Assembly: GCA_026874595.1 (NCBI GenBank)
Contig: CM049306.1
Span: 50,730,019-50,794,018 of the forward strand
Reading direction: 5' to 3'
Source: Sipunculus nudus
Lineage: Eukaryota; Annelida; Sipuncula; Golfingiida; Sipunculidae
Length of the DNA: 64,000 nt
The notes under the pieces were generated by a model, which was not told the DNA's origin, did no database searches, and saw nothing but the letters and a program-made list of their open reading frames with translations. A program made the position numbers and the translations under genes. Positions 62,601-64,000 of this stretch are shown in pieces. How positions within the stretch are numbered: the stretch's first letter is position 1; each line of letters starts with the position of its first letter.

Positions 62601-63805
62601 AAACATTTGTTAACACAATAACTGGAAAAGGATTTAAGGTACAGTCATTAAACTTGCAGCATTGATGCACCTTATCAAGGGCTAGGTAAAGTTTGAAAAT
62701 GCATGACCTTTCAAGGATTTTTTTTCAAGATTTTTCAAAGTCACAGTGGAGATAATGCTAAAATTATGTTAATGCAAAAACTCAAAAAGAATTTAAGGTA
62801 CCGTCACCCTTGAATGATCTTAATGCAATAATGTAAAAGAATTTGAGGAACAGTCACCAAACTTGCAGCACTGATGCATCTTATCAAGGGCTAGGTCAAG
62901 TTTTAACATGGCTAATCTTGATGCAATTTTCAAGGTCACTTACAGAAGTTAATCCAGGTGTGTGACATTGACCTATCTAAAATTTCATACATGTTTTCAC
63001 AACTTTTTTTCCAGCTCTTCCCACAACAGGCAGGGGACATACTAGATCTGTAGAACAGATAAACTTTTCCCATGTCCTTTTTTCAGAAACATTAAATTGA
63101 TAGCACTTGTTTTGTAAGATTGATCAAGAGTGTTTTAAGTAGATTTATGTTCTTAATATCTGTATTGCTTGAAATGATGCTGTGATCTGTATGCAGATTT
63201 ATAAAAAGTTAGGATGAGATTATAAATGCAGTTGAACCTGTCTGTTAAGACCACCTATCTGTTAAGACCACCTGTCTGTTAAGACCACCTATTTGTTAAG
63301 ACAAACTGTCTGTTAAGACCACCTGTCTGTAAAGACCACTTAACTGTTATGACCACCTATCTGTTAAATGACCTACCTGTTAAGACCACCTGTCTTATAA
63401 GACCACCTATCCTATCTATTAAGACCACCTGTCTGTTGCGACCTCCCTTGAGTGAGCTTGAAACTAAAAATTCACAATGGTATTTATTACTTTCCTGTCT
63501 AATAAGACCAACTCCTAATTAAGAACCTTTTTGCTTTTCCTATTGGTGGTCTCATTACATTACACAGGTTTCACAGTATTCAGTAATCCTTTCTGTTGTC
63601 CCATTGGAAGTTTTTCTTTTTTTCAGTATGTGGAGGTTCTTTAGTTGGGTCTTTTGGGACCTTCACAAGTCCAGGTTATCCCCATGGTCTGGCACAAGGC
63701 AGATGGTGTGTATGGCGCATCACAGTTCCACAGGGCCGCAGAGTCAAACTGACATTCACTGATTTTGATCTCACCACAATCTCTGGGCATGCAGGCAGTG
63801 TTAAT
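7356..63805 (+). CDS. Cubilin-like multi-CUB receptor gene, internal part (16 exons)
   Basis: The span covers sixteen exons that join in frame (2817 bases, 939 codons) with GT donors and AG acceptors. They encode nine CUB domains, the first and last partial. Each complete domain shows the family pattern: CGG start, SPxYP turn, CxW, a hydrophobic strand, C-x-x-D-Y, a CG in the second half and GF-x-x-x-Y/F near the end. CUB domains are extracellular beta-sandwich modules that bind ligands, often through calcium. Uninterrupted CUB arrays are typical of cubilin, an endocytic receptor for vitamin B12-carrier and other ligands; CSMD and BMP1/tolloid proteins alternate CUB with Sushi or EGF, which are absent here. 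The start, signal peptide, any EGF stalk and the 3' end lie outside the window. The ligand is unknown. Another CUB-only mollusc protein remains possible. Confidence 0.88.
7583..8317 (+). repeat. Family A (second subtype) fragment
   Basis: It starts tagctcagctgactataagt and follows the subtype seen at 13443, 33755, 43627 and 59817 (tgttagatgtccccaagatc; catatttaccataaatattc; a poly-C tract near 8241). It is interrupted by another family A copy at 8318 inside a T run. Confidence 0.7.
8318..8965 (+). repeat. Family A (first subtype), nested
   Basis: It starts ttttttggctcagctgactg, with the hairpin and a short GTCC/GTCG run, then two core units. The paralogous uninterrupted sequence near 38385 has a T run at this place, so the copy seems to have entered a run of T. 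The 3' terminus is not recognisable. Confidence 0.65.
9473..9586 (+). CDS. Exon 2: first half of CUB B
   Basis: It enters in phase 1 (the preceding G completes GGT) after a cttttcag acceptor and ends before gtaagt, in phase 1. It encodes [20 protein letters not shown] followed by [17 protein letters not shown]. It holds cysteines 1 and 2 (CGG and NCTW) and the SPGWPGNY turn. The exon is short because CUB B is split earlier than its neighbours, just before the DKVTLTF strand. Confidence 0.87.
9598..9835. repeat. Tandem duplication, ~120-bp unit, in intron
   Basis: Two diverged copies share the order 'attattcctttt-ccaggta.aacttc' then 'cttcaaatgtaaa'. They start near 9598 and 9719. The remainder of this intron (9836-10431) shows nothing recognisable. 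Confidence 0.65.
10432..10671 (+). CDS. Exon 3: second part of CUB B
   Basis: The acceptor is ccttttcag and the donor gtgagt; both borders are phase 1. It encodes [20 protein letters not shown], then [15 protein letters not shown] and [12 protein letters not shown]. Cysteines 3 and 4 are present. Glu in IDLE, Asp in HDY and Asp in SSD are all kept, so CUB B should have an intact calcium-binding acidic triad. Confidence 0.88.
10672..11552. other. Intron with an unexplained hairpin-bearing segment
   Basis: Most is plain AT-rich intron. At 11165-11205 an imperfect hairpin pairs gtctgatt with aatcagac and ctgg with ccag. The segment 11145-11432 is open on both strands (79 and 95 codons) but shows no family signature and lacks splice sites of the right phase. 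Confidence 0.35.
11553..11685 (+). CDS. Exon 4: first half of CUB C
   Basis: It enters in phase 1 after tttccaatag and leaves in phase 2 before gtcagt. It encodes [20 protein letters not shown], then [20 protein letters not shown] and QLSF. Cysteines 1 and 2 are present. The serine codon split by the intron is completed by exon 5. The following intron is about 5.4 kb and filled by family A repeats. Confidence 0.88.
12655..13325 (+). repeat. Family A (second subtype), internally deleted
   Basis: It has a degraded 5' hairpin, a GTCC-rich stretch, 'tactgttagatgtccccaag', then jumps to the distal body (tatttttgtgataaatgc; tgttcattattttactgcct). The distal body matches 14640-14960 and 61010-61280. 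Confidence 0.65.
13443..16274 (+). repeat. Family A (second subtype), long copy with duplicated tail
   Basis: It begins tttttagctcagctgactat with hairpin and GTCC/GTCT run (13489-13522) and follows the 59817 copy to about 15110. It then carries an extra ~0.9 kb with its own 3' signature (gacccatgggtc at 15911-15922) before the final terminus near 16270. 'atcaaaaagccaac' occurs on both sides of the extra segment, so it is a tail duplication. A poly-C run (14328-14344) belongs to the consensus. Confidence 0.75.
14785..14835. repeat. (TA)n microsatellite inside family A
   Basis: About 50 bases of pure AT. The same site in paralogous copies (about 13100 and 61155) has only a short AT stretch, so the run grew after insertion. 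Confidence 0.9.
16846..16943. repeat. Two tandem copies of a 51-bp unit
   Basis: 'atgacatgtggagacatctt' starts at 16846 and again at 16897, each followed by 'caatgaaa.ctaaaac'. It lies in the intron before exon 5. The preceding stretch 16275-16845 holds a GTCT run (16625-16645) and nothing else I recognise. Confidence 0.8.
17068..17267 (+). CDS. Exon 5: second half of CUB C
   Basis: The acceptor is catgttgcag; phase 2 in, phase 1 out before gtgagc. It reads [20 protein letters not shown], then [20 protein letters not shown] and [11 protein letters not shown]. Cysteines 3 and 4, LE and YD are kept, but the third calcium-site position reads KSNE instead of the usual SD/TD, so calcium binding may be weaker. 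NMT is a possible N-glycosylation site. Confidence 0.88.
17268..18368. other. Intron, CUB C to CUB D
   Basis: No repeat family, RNA gene or extra exon is visible. A 'tcccccaccataggagggag' stretch near 17331 is a small GC-rich inverted sequence. Confidence 0.4.
18369..18556 (+). CDS. Exon 6: first part of CUB D (cysteines 1 and 2 missing)
   Basis: It follows catttt-ccag, enters in phase 1 and leaves in phase 0 before gtgtgt. It reads [20 protein letters not shown], then [20 protein letters not shown] and CTYDYVM. The CGG start is YGG and the CxW motif is ASW: both partners of the first disulfide are gone while the rest of the fold is normal. The acidic residues VE and YDY remain. Confidence 0.87.
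18557..19716. other. Intron inside CUB D
   Basis: Unrecognised single-copy sequence. A slightly GC-richer part (19200-19380) has no coding or tRNA signature. Confidence 0.4.
19717..19891 (+). CDS. Exon 7: second part of CUB D
   Basis: The acceptor used is gtctttgtag; phase 0 in, phase 1 out before gtatga. It reads [20 protein letters not shown], then [20 protein letters not shown] and a small Ser-rich linker. Splicing at the upstream tttatttag would hit a TGA after ten codons, which fixes this start. Cysteine 4 and the calcium-loop Asp (HTD) are present. Confidence 0.86.
20297..21872 (+). repeat. Degenerate family A element
   Basis: It starts ttttagctcaatgaccatag with a broken hairpin and ends tagctgagcgccatgaccca plus caggtcccttgtt. 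A 'ggctcctccatctgtcatgt' box precedes the end and recurs near 28135 and 41840, marking another tail subtype. Confidence 0.6.
21394..21500. repeat. 'Gggttcccacgg...cttaaa' type interspersed repeat
   Basis: The segment cagggttcccacggggcctt followed by several 'gtcttaaa' repeats resembles a repeat type I know from many animal genomes; I cannot name the family from sequence alone. It sits within the degenerate family A copy. Confidence 0.45.
21890..22170. repeat. 'Family E' units: ttttgaa-gta / gaccttga type
   Basis: Two diverged units contain 'aacttttgaa', 'aaatttga' and 'aaggtcaaat', as in the longer array at 31790-32440. Confidence 0.5.
22524..22727 (+). CDS. Exon 8: first half of CUB E
   Basis: The acceptor is ttctttcag; phase 1 in and out; donor gtaggt. 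It encodes [40 protein letters not shown] and then [20 protein letters not shown]. Cysteines 1-3 and the LE and YD positions are present. A (TA)n tract starts at the donor. The next true exon is 26063-26227; the intron between them contains the 24017-26025 transposon. Confidence 0.87.
24566..24635 (+). CDS. Possible internal exon of the transposon's passenger frame
   Basis: A good acceptor (atttctttacag) and donor (gtaagt) bound 70 bases. In the frame that joins to 25061 it reads [20 protein letters not shown] then LYK. The alternative frame [10 protein letters not shown] looks faintly like a CUB tail but is not needed, because exon 8 joins exon 9 directly. No family recognised and no upstream start found. 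Confidence 0.4.
24942..24995. repeat. (ATT)n microsatellite
   Basis: About 50 bases of near-pure att repeats inside the transposon, between its two candidate exons. Confidence 0.9.
25061..25276 (+). CDS. Possible terminal exon, unknown Cys-containing protein
   Basis: A strong acceptor (cattcttttcag) is followed by 71 codons and TGA. It reads [20 protein letters not shown], then [20 protein letters not shown], then [20 protein letters not shown] and LH. The composition is protein-like (alternating charged and hydrophobic residues, four Cys). A polyadenylation signal aataaa follows at about 25573. It is inside the transposon and unrelated to CUB. It could be a captured host exon or a relic; I do not recognise the family. 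Confidence 0.5.
   Translation, partial: VQEECTEKTEVRIKHEGDIHKAESFRIIKDGVQVAECAESSSAIVHCIYNRDYNNDGHIDKYYCQIAMRLH
26063..26227 (+). CDS. Exon 9: second half of CUB E
   Basis: The acceptor is ttaccatccag and the donor gtaagc; phase 1 in and out. Joined to exon 8 it reads [18 protein letters not shown], then [20 protein letters not shown] and [20 protein letters not shown]. Cysteine 4 and the TTD calcium position are kept. The stretch before the CG is longer and more aromatic than in the neighbours. A later AG (gttttag) would break the phase with exon 8. Confidence 0.86.
26264..26412. repeat. Compound CT / TA / TATG microsatellite
   Basis: A tctctctt-rich tract is followed by (ta)n and then about thirteen tatg units. 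It starts about 35 bases after exon 9. Confidence 0.9.
26425..26520. repeat. Palindromic catttcatgaaatg repeat
   Basis: It holds a perfect 14-base palindrome catttcatgaaatg near 26437 and related halves (aatgcctgtgacc; gtgaaatgact). The same sequence type recurs at 61880-62030. Confidence 0.6.
26521..29282. other. Intron, CUB E to CUB F
   Basis: It contains a C run (26956-26969) and a family A tail fragment at about 28100-28320 (gagaggctcctgcatttttc to tgaatgtgacccacaggg). A locally GC-richer segment at 28840-29110 is unlike its surroundings and unrecognised. No exon seen. Confidence 0.45.
29283..29467 (+). CDS. Exon 10: first part of CUB F
   Basis: The acceptor is accattgtag; phase 1 in, phase 0 out before gtttgt. 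It reads [20 protein letters not shown], then [20 protein letters not shown] and [10 protein letters not shown]. Cysteines 1-3 are present. The Glu of the calcium site is replaced (FQIGSSSD). A long pure (TA)n follows 75 bases into the intron. Confidence 0.88.
29541..29625. repeat. (TA)n microsatellite, ~85 bases
   Basis: A pure ta run shortly downstream of exon 10. Length is likely polymorphic. Confidence 0.95.
31215..31286. repeat. Exact 36-bp tandem duplication
   Basis: Two identical 36-base copies (31215-31250 and 31251-31286) start gtgatcgcacccggtcaact and end aacactagtt. There is no mismatch, unlike the older repeats around it. Confidence 0.95.
31790..32440. repeat. 'Family E' tandem array, ~145-bp unit
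   Basis: Units carry 'aacttttgaagta', 'aaatttgacac', 'tttccacc.a' and 'gaccttga..tt..aggtcaaat'. Unit marks fall near 31852, 31998, 32146 and 32288 (spacing 142-148), with a shorter last unit. Four short open frames on both strands here derive from the array. The flanking intron (29626-31214, 32441-33270) shows no other feature. Confidence 0.7.
33271..33462 (+). CDS. Exon 11: end of CUB F fused to start of CUB G
   Basis: The acceptor is ttatgtcag and the donor gtatgt; phase 0 in and out. It reads [20 protein letters not shown], then [20 protein letters not shown] and SKQLTDQ. One exon therefore closes CUB F and opens CUB G; all the other domain borders in view have a phase-1 intron at this place. 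CUB F lacks the third calcium Asp (FKSTS) and the usual GF is KW, so it probably does not bind calcium. Confidence 0.87.
33755..37539 (+). repeat. Family A (second subtype) copy with a family B insertion
   Basis: The hairpin agctcagctgactataagtc/atctgagct opens it, with a GTCC run at 33801-33836. The body runs parallel to the 43627-46975 copy. At 35763 a family B element interrupts it; the body resumes at 36917 and ends cagctaagcgccgtgaccca at about 37525. Non-coding. Confidence 0.75.
35763..36916 (+). mobile_element. Family B (Helitron-like) copy 2, with empty-site support
   Basis: It lies between gatcatta and ttaaaatttgtgaattttg. The paralogous unfilled site at 46341-46360 reads gatcatta|tttaaattagtg. 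The element starts ttatactatgttttcag (the outer 5' inverted repeat is missing) and ends with hairpin agtcg-cttgt-cgact (36889-36903) and ctag (36913-36916). Palindromes start at 36054, 36203, 36332, 36481, 36610 and 36759, spaced exactly 149/129/149/129/149. Confidence 0.75.
37540..38495 (+). repeat. Family A (second subtype) distal fragment
   Basis: It follows the subtype body from 'tatcacactttaggactgcc' to 'atgttgtggtaatgtagcat', where the next family A copy begins inside the T run. Uninterrupted paralogs at 14490 and 60857 read gtagcattttaa. Confidence 0.65.
38496..39770 (+). repeat. Family A (first subtype) with seven ~157-bp core units
   Basis: After the hairpin and GTCC run come repeats marked by 'tgacctatatt.tg..acct' near 38717, 38838, 38998, 39153, 39309, 39467 and 39645 (mostly 155-160 apart). 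Each unit has 'attaggcctagaatcttct' and 'ggcaaatgtccttggaaacc'. I find no 3' terminus, so the copy may be truncated. Confidence 0.8.
40074..40216 (+). CDS. Exon 12: middle of CUB G
   Basis: The acceptor is agtttttttcag; phase 0 in, phase 2 out before gtaagc. It reads [20 protein letters not shown], then [20 protein letters not shown] and FYLENHY. It follows the SKQLTDQ end of exon 11 after a 6.6-kb intron and supplies cysteine 2 and the LE calcium position. CUB G is the only domain in view built from three exons. Confidence 0.88.
40445..40665. repeat. Tandem duplication in the CUB G intron
   Basis: Two copies of about 105 bases share 'cagtatccaacatccac/t', 'ctgttgatcatctttct' and 'tggatacta.atc.acctg', followed by a partial third start. 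Confidence 0.75.
40804..40982 (+). CDS. Exon 13: second half of CUB G
   Basis: The acceptor is tatttacag; phase 2 in, phase 1 out before gtatac. It reads [30 protein letters not shown] and [20 protein letters not shown]. Cysteines 3 and 4, FDY and RAD are kept, so CUB G has a full acidic triad with the LE of exon 12. Confidence 0.88.
40983..42194. other. Intron, CUB G to CUB H
   Basis: A family A-type tail box (cagaggctctcatagctttc) lies near 41833; the rest is unrecognised. No exon seen. Confidence 0.4.
42195..42407 (+). CDS. Exon 14: first half of CUB H
   Basis: The acceptor is gtatttgtag; phase 1 in and out; donor gtgggt. It reads [40 protein letters not shown] and [20 protein letters not shown]. 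Cysteines 1-3, LE and NDY are present. Both border phases match exons 13 and 15. Confidence 0.89.
42408..43359. other. Intron inside CUB H
   Basis: No repeat family, RNA gene or extra exon is visible. Confidence 0.4.
43360..43500 (+). CDS. Exon 15: second half of CUB H
   Basis: The acceptor is cttatttttcag and the donor gtacgt; phase 1 in and out. It reads [20 protein letters not shown], then [20 protein letters not shown] and NASSEG. Cysteine 4 is present. The third calcium position is Asn (HTN) as in CUB C. A family A repeat starts about 120 bases downstream, and the intron that follows is about 20.1 kb. Confidence 0.88.
43622..46975 (+). repeat. Family A (second subtype) copy with two 3' tails
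   Basis: It starts agcttagctgactataagtc with GTCC/ATCC run (43672-43713). It has two 3' termini, gacccatgggtc at 45247-45258 and at 46954-46965, because the distal part is duplicated (cattaaaaacccattgttac at about 44523 and 45268). The first distal part is internally shortened and holds the 187-bp element at 44654. The second preserves the empty site for the B insertion at 35763. Confidence 0.75.
44654..44840. mobile_element. 187-bp MITE with inverted repeats and TA duplication
   Basis: Left end cagtgaaacctcgttgggtc; right end reversed cagtgaaacctcgttgtgtt. TA flanks at 44652-44653 and 44841-44842. Paralogous empty sites read gaaagTAtttgaata (37077-37091) and gaaagTAtatgaata (46520-46534). 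The inverted repeats and TA target resemble Tc1/mariner or pogo-like MITEs. No coding capacity. Confidence 0.9.
46976..47850 (+). repeat. Family C 5' part, degenerate
   Basis: It starts atcaaacctgtgagtttaag directly after a family A terminus and carries two C body units (agccaaatttttcaatattt). It is followed by the next family A copy. Confidence 0.65.
49996..50092. repeat. Three tandem ~32-bp units
   Basis: Units follow the pattern 'caagagttcactcag.gcagccaggt..aggt'. A fourth, isolated unit lies near 49860. Confidence 0.75.
50509..51692 (+). mobile_element. Family B (Helitron-like) copy 3, complete
   Basis: It follows host acaatca and begins ttgtatccaccaaaacagag; an inverted repeat pairs gtatccaccaaaac (50511-50524) with gttttgtggatac (50528-50540). 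It ends with hairpin tagtc-acgtgtt-gacta (51664-51680), cccatatt and ctag, then t. Palindromes at 50831, 50982, 51111, 51260, 51389 and 51538 are spaced 151/129/149/129/149. Confidence 0.75.
53276..55146. other. Non-coding stretch within the 20-kb intron
   Basis: The first 400 bases still resemble family C (tcaagatttatccaagggta). From about 53700 to 55140 I see no repeat, RNA or coding signature; the 68-codon frame at 54749-54955 has no splice context or family motif. Confidence 0.4.
55147..55540 (+). repeat. Degenerate family A fragment
   Basis: It shows a broken hairpin (tcagctcgctgcaagtcatt) and one core unit (gaaattaggtcactgtgacc; ggggcttgtaagtaccccca). Confidence 0.6.
56101..59462 (+). 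repeat. Family C element carrying family B (copy 4)
   Basis: It starts agcgaacctgtgagcttatg in the T run of 'acaggacttttt' and ends ggcctgtaggccttttt. The body aligns along its length with 48215-49725. The H sequence around it matches the uninterrupted unit at 55815-55860. Confidence 0.75.
57811..59269 (+). mobile_element. Family B (Helitron-like) copy 4, complete, with empty site
   Basis: It lies between acaataa and tttttgtgttgtgtgc; the unfilled site at 62341-62360 reads acaatca|tttttgtgttgtgtgc, that is, between A and T. It begins ttgtatccgccaaaac (inverted repeat partner at 57833-57845) and ends with hairpin tagtc-gcttgtt-gacta (59241-59257) and ctaa (59266-59269). Palindromes at 58124, 58273, 58402, 58550, 58679, 58828, 58959 and 59108 alternate about 149 and 129-131. 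No Rep/helicase is encoded. Confidence 0.8.
59816..61705 (+). repeat. Family A (second subtype), best full-length copy
   Basis: It starts ttttagctcagctgactata in a T run of H and carries a GTCC/GTCT run (59862-59903), a poly-C tract (60687-60699) and 3' terminus cagctgagcacagtgaccca plus taggtcccttgtt. At about 1.89 kb it is the simplest model for the subtype. No protein. Confidence 0.8.
61880..62035. repeat. Cluster of aatgact / agtcatt palindromes
   Basis: Repeated inverted pairs of 'agtcattt..tgaaatgact' and 'cattatatgtaatg' within 150 bases; related to 26425-26520. Confidence 0.65.
62045..62450 (+). repeat. Family C core fragment holding an empty B site
   Basis: Units read 'acaagactg.tggc.ccacctacaat' and 'cctgaaatttt.ca'. 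At A62347|T62348 it keeps the uninterrupted target of the B insertion at 57811. Confidence 0.65.
62610..62960. repeat. Diverged duplication, ~200-bp unit
   Basis: 'aaacttgcagcattgatgca' and 'cttatcaagggctaggt' occur near 62650 and again near 62850. Confidence 0.6.
63238..63440. repeat. 17-bp tandem array (ctgttaagaccacctgt)
   Basis: About eleven units with small changes, spaced 17 bases in the first half and less regularly later. The array is preceded by cagttgaacctgtctg (63230) and followed 100 bases later by acacaggtttcacag, an inverted version of the start, so it may be a MITE whose end repeat was amplified. Confidence 0.8.
63627..63805 (+). CDS. Exon 16: first part of CUB I
   Basis: The acceptor is cttttt-ttcag; phase 1 in, phase 0 out before gtaagt. 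It reads [20 protein letters not shown], then [20 protein letters not shown] and [16 protein letters not shown]. Cysteines 1 and 2 are present. The usual C-x-x-DY before the exon end is missing (HAGSVN), so cysteine 3 and the central calcium Asp seem lost, unless the next exon, outside the window, supplies them. Confidence 0.85.
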
Positions 63806-63840
63806 GTAAGTGTTGAGATTATAGATATAAAACATGAATA

Positions 63841-63946
63841 CACAGAAAAAATTGTATTACTTTGTATGGGAATCGAACCCATGACCTTCCTATTGCTAGT
63901 TGTTTGGTCTACCACTGAGCTGACGGGGATCCCAGTCCTTTCTGTG
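63841..63946 (-). mobile_element. 106-bp TA-flanked inverted-repeat unit with tRNA-like core
   Basis: The ends are cacagaaa and its inverse tttctgtg, flanked by TA (63839-63840 and 63947-63948). On the minus strand it holds a tRNA A box-like tcagctcagtggtag (63909-63923) and B box-like gggttcgattccc (63868-63880), about 43 bases apart as in tRNA genes. The acceptor stem cannot form, so it is tRNA-derived, not a working tRNA. It lies 35 bases after exon 16. Confidence 0.7.
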
Positions 63947-64000
63947 TATAAGCACACTTTCATAGTAACTAGCGAGGTCAGAGTAGTGATGTAGGGGTAA

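Noticed and set aside
63860-63930. Functional tRNA gene on the minus strand
   Set aside because: A and B boxes are present but the 7-bp acceptor stem and a clean anticodon arm cannot be formed.
63676-63963. Minus-strand 95-codon frame over exon 16
   Set aside because: It is antisense to a clear CUB exon and to the tRNA-like unit.

Overview
The window is nuclear DNA from an animal, most likely a mollusc or another lophotrochozoan. It is AT-rich, has no operon-like coding and has long introns. It is packed with interspersed repeats that look like the bivalve 'pearl'/Helitron-type elements (5' hairpin, GTCC/GTCT tetranucleotide runs, 120-280 bp tandem cores, short 3' palindrome). The organism call is an inference; there is no rRNA, mitochondrial or other diagnostic marker here.

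One gene explains all convincing coding sequence: a plus-strand gene of tandem CUB domains, entered and left in mid-gene. I resolve 16 exons (7356-63805, 2817 coding bases, 939 codons) with matching phases and no in-frame stop. They encode the C-terminal half of one CUB (A), seven complete CUBs (B-H) and the N-terminal half of a ninth (I). No EGF, Sushi or protease module lies between them, which points to a cubilin-like endocytic receptor. Typical CUBs use two exons with phase-1 borders. Exceptions are the F/G border, where one exon spans two domains, and CUB D, which has lost its first two cysteines together.

The rest is introns and repeats. I name four recurring families from this window alone. 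Family A: 5' AGCTCAGCTGACT hairpin, 3' GACCCATGGGTC then CTTGTT. Family C: 5' AACCTGTGAGCTTATGCGAT, 3' AGGCCTGTAGGCCTTGTT. Family B: about 1.2-1.5 kb, built on an alternating 149/129-bp array of the palindrome GGTGGCGCCACC and ending in a hairpin plus CTAG|T or CTAA|T, like a Helitron 3' end. Family H: a degenerate GTCT-rich element. They are nested: B in C in A at 1.2-4.0 kb and 47.8-53.3 kb; B in C in H, plus A in H, at 55.6-61.9 kb; and B directly in A at 33.8-37.5 kb. Paralogous copies supply empty sites for two B insertions and for a 187-bp inverted-repeat element at 44654-44840.

The intron of CUB E holds a separate 2.0-kb TA-flanked terminal-inverted-repeat transposon (24017-26025). It carries a spliced-looking open frame unrelated to CUB. 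The last intron in view holds a 106-bp TA-flanked inverted-repeat unit with tRNA-like A and B boxes. The introns between 7.5 and 43 kb carry these insertions plus several local tandem duplications; the 20-kb intron between CUB H and CUB I is mostly nested repeats.
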